A DNA stretch of 64,000 bases from JAPLIS01 sp963719415 (GTDB lineage: Bacteria; Babelota; Babeliae; Babelales; Vermiphilaceae): contig OY970383.1 of the NCBI GenBank assembly GCA_963719415.1, forward strand, positions 1,116,001-1,180,000. Reading direction: 5' to 3'. The translations under genes were made by a program, and so were the position numbers. A model generated the notes under the pieces. That model worked only from the letters and a program-made list of their open reading frames with translations. It did no database searches and was not told where the DNA came from. Positions within the stretch are counted from its first letter, which is position 1. Each line of letters starts with the position of its first letter. Shown piece after piece: positions 61,088 through 64,000 of this stretch.

Positions 61088-61477
61088 ATGAGTATTCATA
61101 AACAGAGTTTTTTGATTGTCTCTTTTTTTATTCTAGTTTCATCAAGCAGAATAGAAGCTATGCTGGCATTGCCAACGGCGGTGCGATCAACGTCACGATT
61201 CCTTCGCCCTTTATTATCGATATCTTCCATTAAAAAACAAAAAATTGTTCGTCAGATATCGTCTAGTTTTGCTGGCGATAGAGTTGCTGATGGTCGTAAT
61301 GATAACCCAGCACGTGCAAAATTTTTAGAACTTTATATTACTCATTTTGGATTGCCCTCTACTAATGTTTGGGGCGAGATTTGTAAGGCTGACTGTGGTG
61401 GGTGCAGCGGCTGTAGCGGCGGAGGTGGTTGTGCCTCTAGTTGTGGTTCTACTGAAAAACCTAAGGATTCACAGTAA
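61088..61477 (+). CDS. Exported protein with Cys/Gly-rich C-terminus
   Basis: 129 residues; I start at ATG 61088 because AAGGAG precedes it by 6 bases, though the frame opens at 61043. Signal peptide SFLIVSFFILVSSSRIEA. The mature part is basic (SIKKQKIVRQISSSF), then ordinary, and ends in a Cys/Gly stretch CGGCSGCSGGGGCASSCG with six cysteines counting C-K-A-D-C just before. Such a tail could carry disulfides, metal or a modification (bacteriocin-like peptides and metallothionein-like tails look similar). A terminator follows. No family recognised. Confidence 0.6.
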   Translation: MSIHKQSFLIVSFFILVSSSRIEAMLALPTAVRSTSRFLRPLLSISSIKKQKIVRQISSSFAGDRVADGRNDNPARAKFLELYITHFGLPSTNVWGEICKADCGGCSGCSGGGGCASSCGSTEKPKDSQ

Positions 61478-61945
61478 GCAATGGCATTAGGATTTTATCA
61501 AGTAGGTATAAGAGTGGCGTAAAAGCAGGCGAATATTCATAAGCAATATAAATAGCGAAACGGGACCACTGAGGTATATTCAGCATTCCCGTTTTTCAAC
61601 TTTTTAATTCGTCGTTTTACTTAATTGGCGTTAGATAAAGGAGATCTTTGCGTTATTTGCCTATAGTCCAAATTCCAGCAGCAGCTATAGTGAGCTGAAA
61701 AAACCTTTTTACATACAGACAGTCTTGAGCATATTGAGTAAAATTTTCAGCTTGTTGAGTAAAATGCTGATTTTTTTTTTAAGATGTGCAAGCTATTGCC
61801 AACTTGTTGATATCAAACAATTGCCAATAGATTCTTGTATATTATTGGGAAGGTCGGCTGATTTATTTGGGATGCTTTCCACGGTTTTTGCTTAGTATGT
61901 TATGCTCGTTTGATTAAGCGTCAATAGCTTTTGTAGTACAGCAAA
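61478..61945. other. Intergenic region with terminator and short direct repeats
   Basis: 468 bases between converging genes. Apart from the terminator at 61558, it holds a repeated ttgagtaaaat (near 61734 and 61755) inside a run rich in 'cttgttga'. I see no open frame and no RNA gene. Confidence 0.4.
61558..61597 (+). terminator. Rho-independent terminator after the Cys/Gly-rich gene
   Basis: Stem aaacggga (61558-61565) with tcccgttt (61587-61594), 21-base loop, then a T run (ttc). It serves the plus strand and lies 80 bases after the 61477 stop. Confidence 0.68.
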
Positions 61946-62716
61946 TTAGTTAAGCTCAAGCCTTTTGTTTCGATTACTTATATTTTTAGTTCGTATAGGT
62001 AAAAGTTTCGCTTCCCATGGTGCAGCTAAATAGCTGGTGATATATTTTTGTATTTCTACGGGGATTCGGTTGGCTAATGGTGATCGGCAAAAGATTGTAC
62101 AGGCTAATCGATTACGACTGTTTTCGCCATATTGTCGTACAAGATTAGATCTATTCTGAGGATTACAAAAGCTTAATGCATTGTCAATTTCATGAGGGTT
62201 CGGGTTTGCAAAAATGATCATCTCGGCAGAATTTCCTACGTCTTTTTTTCCGAATATCCCAAAATTTTTTATTAGATAATCTAAGGGCGTTTTGTTTTCA
62301 TGGTCCCGCAATCCAATTGGTGCTTCAAGCAGAATTAGTTTTTGTATGGTTGATGAATCTATATGTAAAAGGCTAACTAAATGCAATAGACTTCTTTGGT
62401 TATATGCAAGTTGATTGAGGTCTGCGCTTTTTTGGCTAGCTATTATTTCCAATATATTGGAATGACCTAAATATGCAGTTAATTGTATTGCAGTAAGATT
62501 TACTCCAAGATCTGTTCCATAGAGCGGGGTGTTAATGTTGGCACCCTTAGCGATAGCTATTCTTACGTTATCAATATTATTTTCGCTTATTGCATCGTCT
62601 AGTGCTATATCTTCTTGCGTCATCGGCGCTGACAGTGGAATGGTGGCAACTAAGATTTGTATTATAAAAAGAGAGTAGAGATGATAGTGTTTTGTGGCTT
62701 TTTTTTGGGTAAGCAT
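61946..62716 (-). CDS. Exported ankyrin-repeat protein with C-terminal F-box-like module
   Basis: 256 residues. Leader MLTQKKATKHYHLYSLFIIQ, homologous to that of the 60683 gene. Ankyrin repeats are clearer here: IALDDAISENNIDNVRIAIA, KGANINTPL, LTAIQLTAYLGHSNILEIIA and NKTPLDYLIKNFG. The C-terminal module RIPVEIQKYITSYLAAPWEA matches that of the 59625-60683 and 47394 products and the general F-box pattern (P-x-E-I...I...YL). Ankyrin plus F-box-like ends suggest a host-directed ubiquitin adaptor, a known strategy of intracellular bacteria; not shown here. Confidence 0.68.
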   Translation of the reverse strand: MLTQKKATKHYHLYSLFIIQILVATIPLSAPMTQEDIALDDAISENNIDNVRIAIAKGANINTPLYGTDLGVNLTAIQLTAYLGHSNILEIIASQKSADLNQLAYNQRSLLHLVSLLHIDSSTIQKLILLEAPIGLRDHENKTPLDYLIKNFGIFGKKDVGNSAEMIIFANPNPHEIDNALSFCNPQNRSNLVRQYGENSRNRLACTIFCRSPLANRIPVEIQKYITSYLAAPWEAKLLPIRTKNISNRNKRLELN

Positions 62717-63287
62717 GATTTTTCCTGTGACTGTTTTTTTAATTTATATTTTTTATAGTTTAAATTAGTTTATAACAAATATTTTCAAAAAACAACAGGA
62801 ACAAGGCGCTTTTTGCTTAAATTATTCTATTTGAATTATGCAAAAAAGGGAAGTGTAGTGGTTTAGCAAAATTCTATAACGAAGCGTAAGGGTTTTATTG
62901 TGGGGTACATTGTTTTCGAAAAAAAATAATCATAGCGGTAAAAGAGACAAATTGAGGAAGCCAATGCTAAGGTAGGGCGTTTTATGCAAAAAAGATCTAG
63001 TATCTCTGCTTTGGATGAAAATAAATTAATGGATATTCAAAATAAATTAACTATTATTTTTAGAAAAATTTTTGGATGTCGGATACCGGCAGAATGGCTT
63101 TATGAGAGCACAGGCTTTACGTTTTGAATTTGATTAAGCCAAACACCAACAGAATTGTTTTACGAAAGTAAGGAAGTTCCACTTCGGACTTGGATTAACC
63201 ATCGATAAGATTACGAAATTTAAAACAATCAAACTATGCAAACAATTGGTCTGTAGAGATTTTTTTTAATGTTTTGCGGAGGCAGAA
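62717..63287. other. Intergenic region with possible gene relic
   Basis: 570 bases. The first 120 resemble the upstream part of the 60683 gene (see that region). From 62950 to 63210 coding-like sequence remains without a full frame: IEEANAKVGRF, then the small frame 62984-63127, then a second-frame segment TPTELFYESKEV that resembles IPAEWLYESTG. This looks like a decayed or duplicated small gene. No hairpin of note. Confidence 0.4.
62984..63127 (+). CDS. Possible small ORF or gene relic (47 residues)
   Basis: ATG 62984, stop 63125-63127. The product begins MQKRSSISALDENKLMDIQN and ends in IFGCRIPAEWLYESTG. No ribosome site is close. Coding-like sequence continues downstream in another frame with a similar motif, so this may be the remains of a longer gene. 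Weak call. Confidence 0.25.
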   Translation: MQKRSSISALDENKLMDIQNKLTIIFRKIFGCRIPAEWLYESTGFTF

Positions 63288-63878
63288 TTATGGCACAAGA
63301 TTAATATTCCCGCTAAAGGTAATATTGTAGTTCGCCAATGCGTTGTGTAGAGCTATCATTACGTCATTGGCAGTTCTGCTTGGTAAATTACCGCCCGATT
63401 CATAGGGAAACTCAATTCGACATTTACCACATAAAGGTTCTGTCTGGCGAATTATAATCGTCGTAGAACCATCAGTATTTATTTTTGATTCTAATAAAAT
63501 TTTAGCTAAATCTTCTTGTTGTTCGCATACTATTTTTGGTACAGAATAACTAGGAGAAAATGACAATATAGCAGAACTAGACCTATTATCAATATCATCA
63601 ACTTTATTGGGCAAGCTTTCTATTTCTTTTTCAAAAAAAGCTTTCATTGCTGACGTATTATTAATATCATCAAATTTATTAGCTAAACTTTTTGTGTCTT
63701 TATTATATTGATCTTTAATAAGAGTCCCAATATTCCTTGCAATTAATAATCTAGTAGCAGCGTCCTGAGGCAAGCTTTTTATTTCTTTATTATATTCAGC
63801 TTCAAAAGAAGCCTCACCTCTCCCTGAAATTAATAATAAAGTACTCAAAAACAAAAAACTCTTAAATTTGATAAGCAT
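63288..63878 (-). CDS. Exported protein of unknown function
   Basis: 196 residues; ATG 63876-63878 is behind GGAG at 6 bases, and a frame extension to 63890 is possible. Signal peptide FKSFLFLSTLLLISGRGEA. The mature part has two short related segments (YNKEIKSLPQDAA; FEKEIESLPNKVDD), then a more globular C-terminal part with CEQQEDLAKILLE, TTIIIRQTEPLCGKCRIEF and ALHNALANYNITF. The CxxC (CGKC) could bind metal or form a disulfide. No family recognised. It lies at the right edge with no other gene beyond. Confidence 0.6.
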   Translation of the reverse strand: MLIKFKSFLFLSTLLLISGRGEASFEAEYNKEIKSLPQDAATRLLIARNIGTLIKDQYNKDTKSLANKFDDINNTSAMKAFFEKEIESLPNKVDDIDNRSSSAILSFSPSYSVPKIVCEQQEDLAKILLESKINTDGSTTIIIRQTEPLCGKCRIEFPYESGGNLPSRTANDVMIALHNALANYNITFSGNINLVP

Positions 63879-64000
63879 AAAAAACTCCATCTTTTATAGA
63901 TTAAAACCAAGGTTATTACTAATAATTATCCTTTATTTTTAACAAACAATCAATGTACCCAAAGAACCATAAATCTAATACCGTGCGTCCATATGTCTCA

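Noticed and set aside
60719..61099. Minus-strand frame of 126 residues
   Set aside because: Low-complexity sequence from AT-rich DNA with no ribosome site; it overlaps the start of the Cys/Gly-rich gene.

Overview
The window is AT-rich, tightly packed DNA from a Gram-negative-type bacterium. It carries an Omp85/BamA protein, a prepilin peptidase, beta-barrel proteins ending in phenylalanine, and very many signal-peptide proteins with no obvious housekeeping role. Ankyrin-repeat proteins, a secreted macrodomain, import genes for host polyamines, and runs of duplicated exported proteins all point to a host-dependent intracellular bacterium. My best placement is Candidatus Dependentiae (TM6/Babeliae), an inference from gene content and style with no rRNA in the window; another protist-associated lineage is possible. 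I found no tRNA, rRNA or CRISPR array.

Layout. 1-1525: tail of an unknown gene, then the minus-strand operon rpsU-rbfA-prepilin peptidase. 1.9-7.5 kb: secreted proteins (a DUF1186/SEC-C-like protein, a macrodomain protein, an outer-membrane protein), with a 60-bp perfect palindrome and a C12 tract between two of them. 7.7-13.6 kb: gltX, two small unknown genes and a BamA-like protein. 13.6-18.7 kb: a polymorphic-toxin island. It holds a Hint/toxin-37-like exported toxin, its immunity gene, a leaderless second toxin cassette with its own immunity gene, then a decayed copy of the toxin promoter and leader followed by three orphan immunity-like genes. 18.8-23.6 kb: a His-rich membrane protein with potABCD (polyamine uptake). 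23.7-32.3 kb: a surface-protein run (1,324-aa exported protein, delta-60 repeat protein, beta-barrel protein, small coiled-coil protein). 32.5-43.6 kb: a GT4 glycosyltransferase, metG, six tandem short exported proteins, topA and typA. 43.8-49.9 kb: four tandem membrane paralogs plus decayed relatives, a MITE-like element, a 7x14-residue repeat protein and a Gln-rich coiled-coil protein. 50-55.7 kb: sugar-transfer and methyltransferase-like exported proteins. 55.7-56.7 kb: an IS630-type element whose transposase needs a -1 frameshift, inserted inside a small inverted-repeat element that has a second copy at 38.8 kb. 56.7-63.9 kb: an exported P-loop protein, an exported LOG-family protein, ankyrin/F-box-like proteins and other small exported proteins.

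Two themes recur. First, promoter-plus-leader segments have been copied in front of unrelated mature proteins: the toxin leader and its relic, the QK-leader family at 49.9, 58.5, 60.7 and 62.7 kb, and the short exported cluster at 36-38.7 kb. Second, local tandem duplication followed by decay, with small hairpin or inverted-repeat elements at the edges, produces arrays of exported proteins. The most notable systems are the two-cassette toxin/immunity locus with its orphan immunity array, and the nested IS630-in-MITE insertion whose target site can be rebuilt from the flanks.
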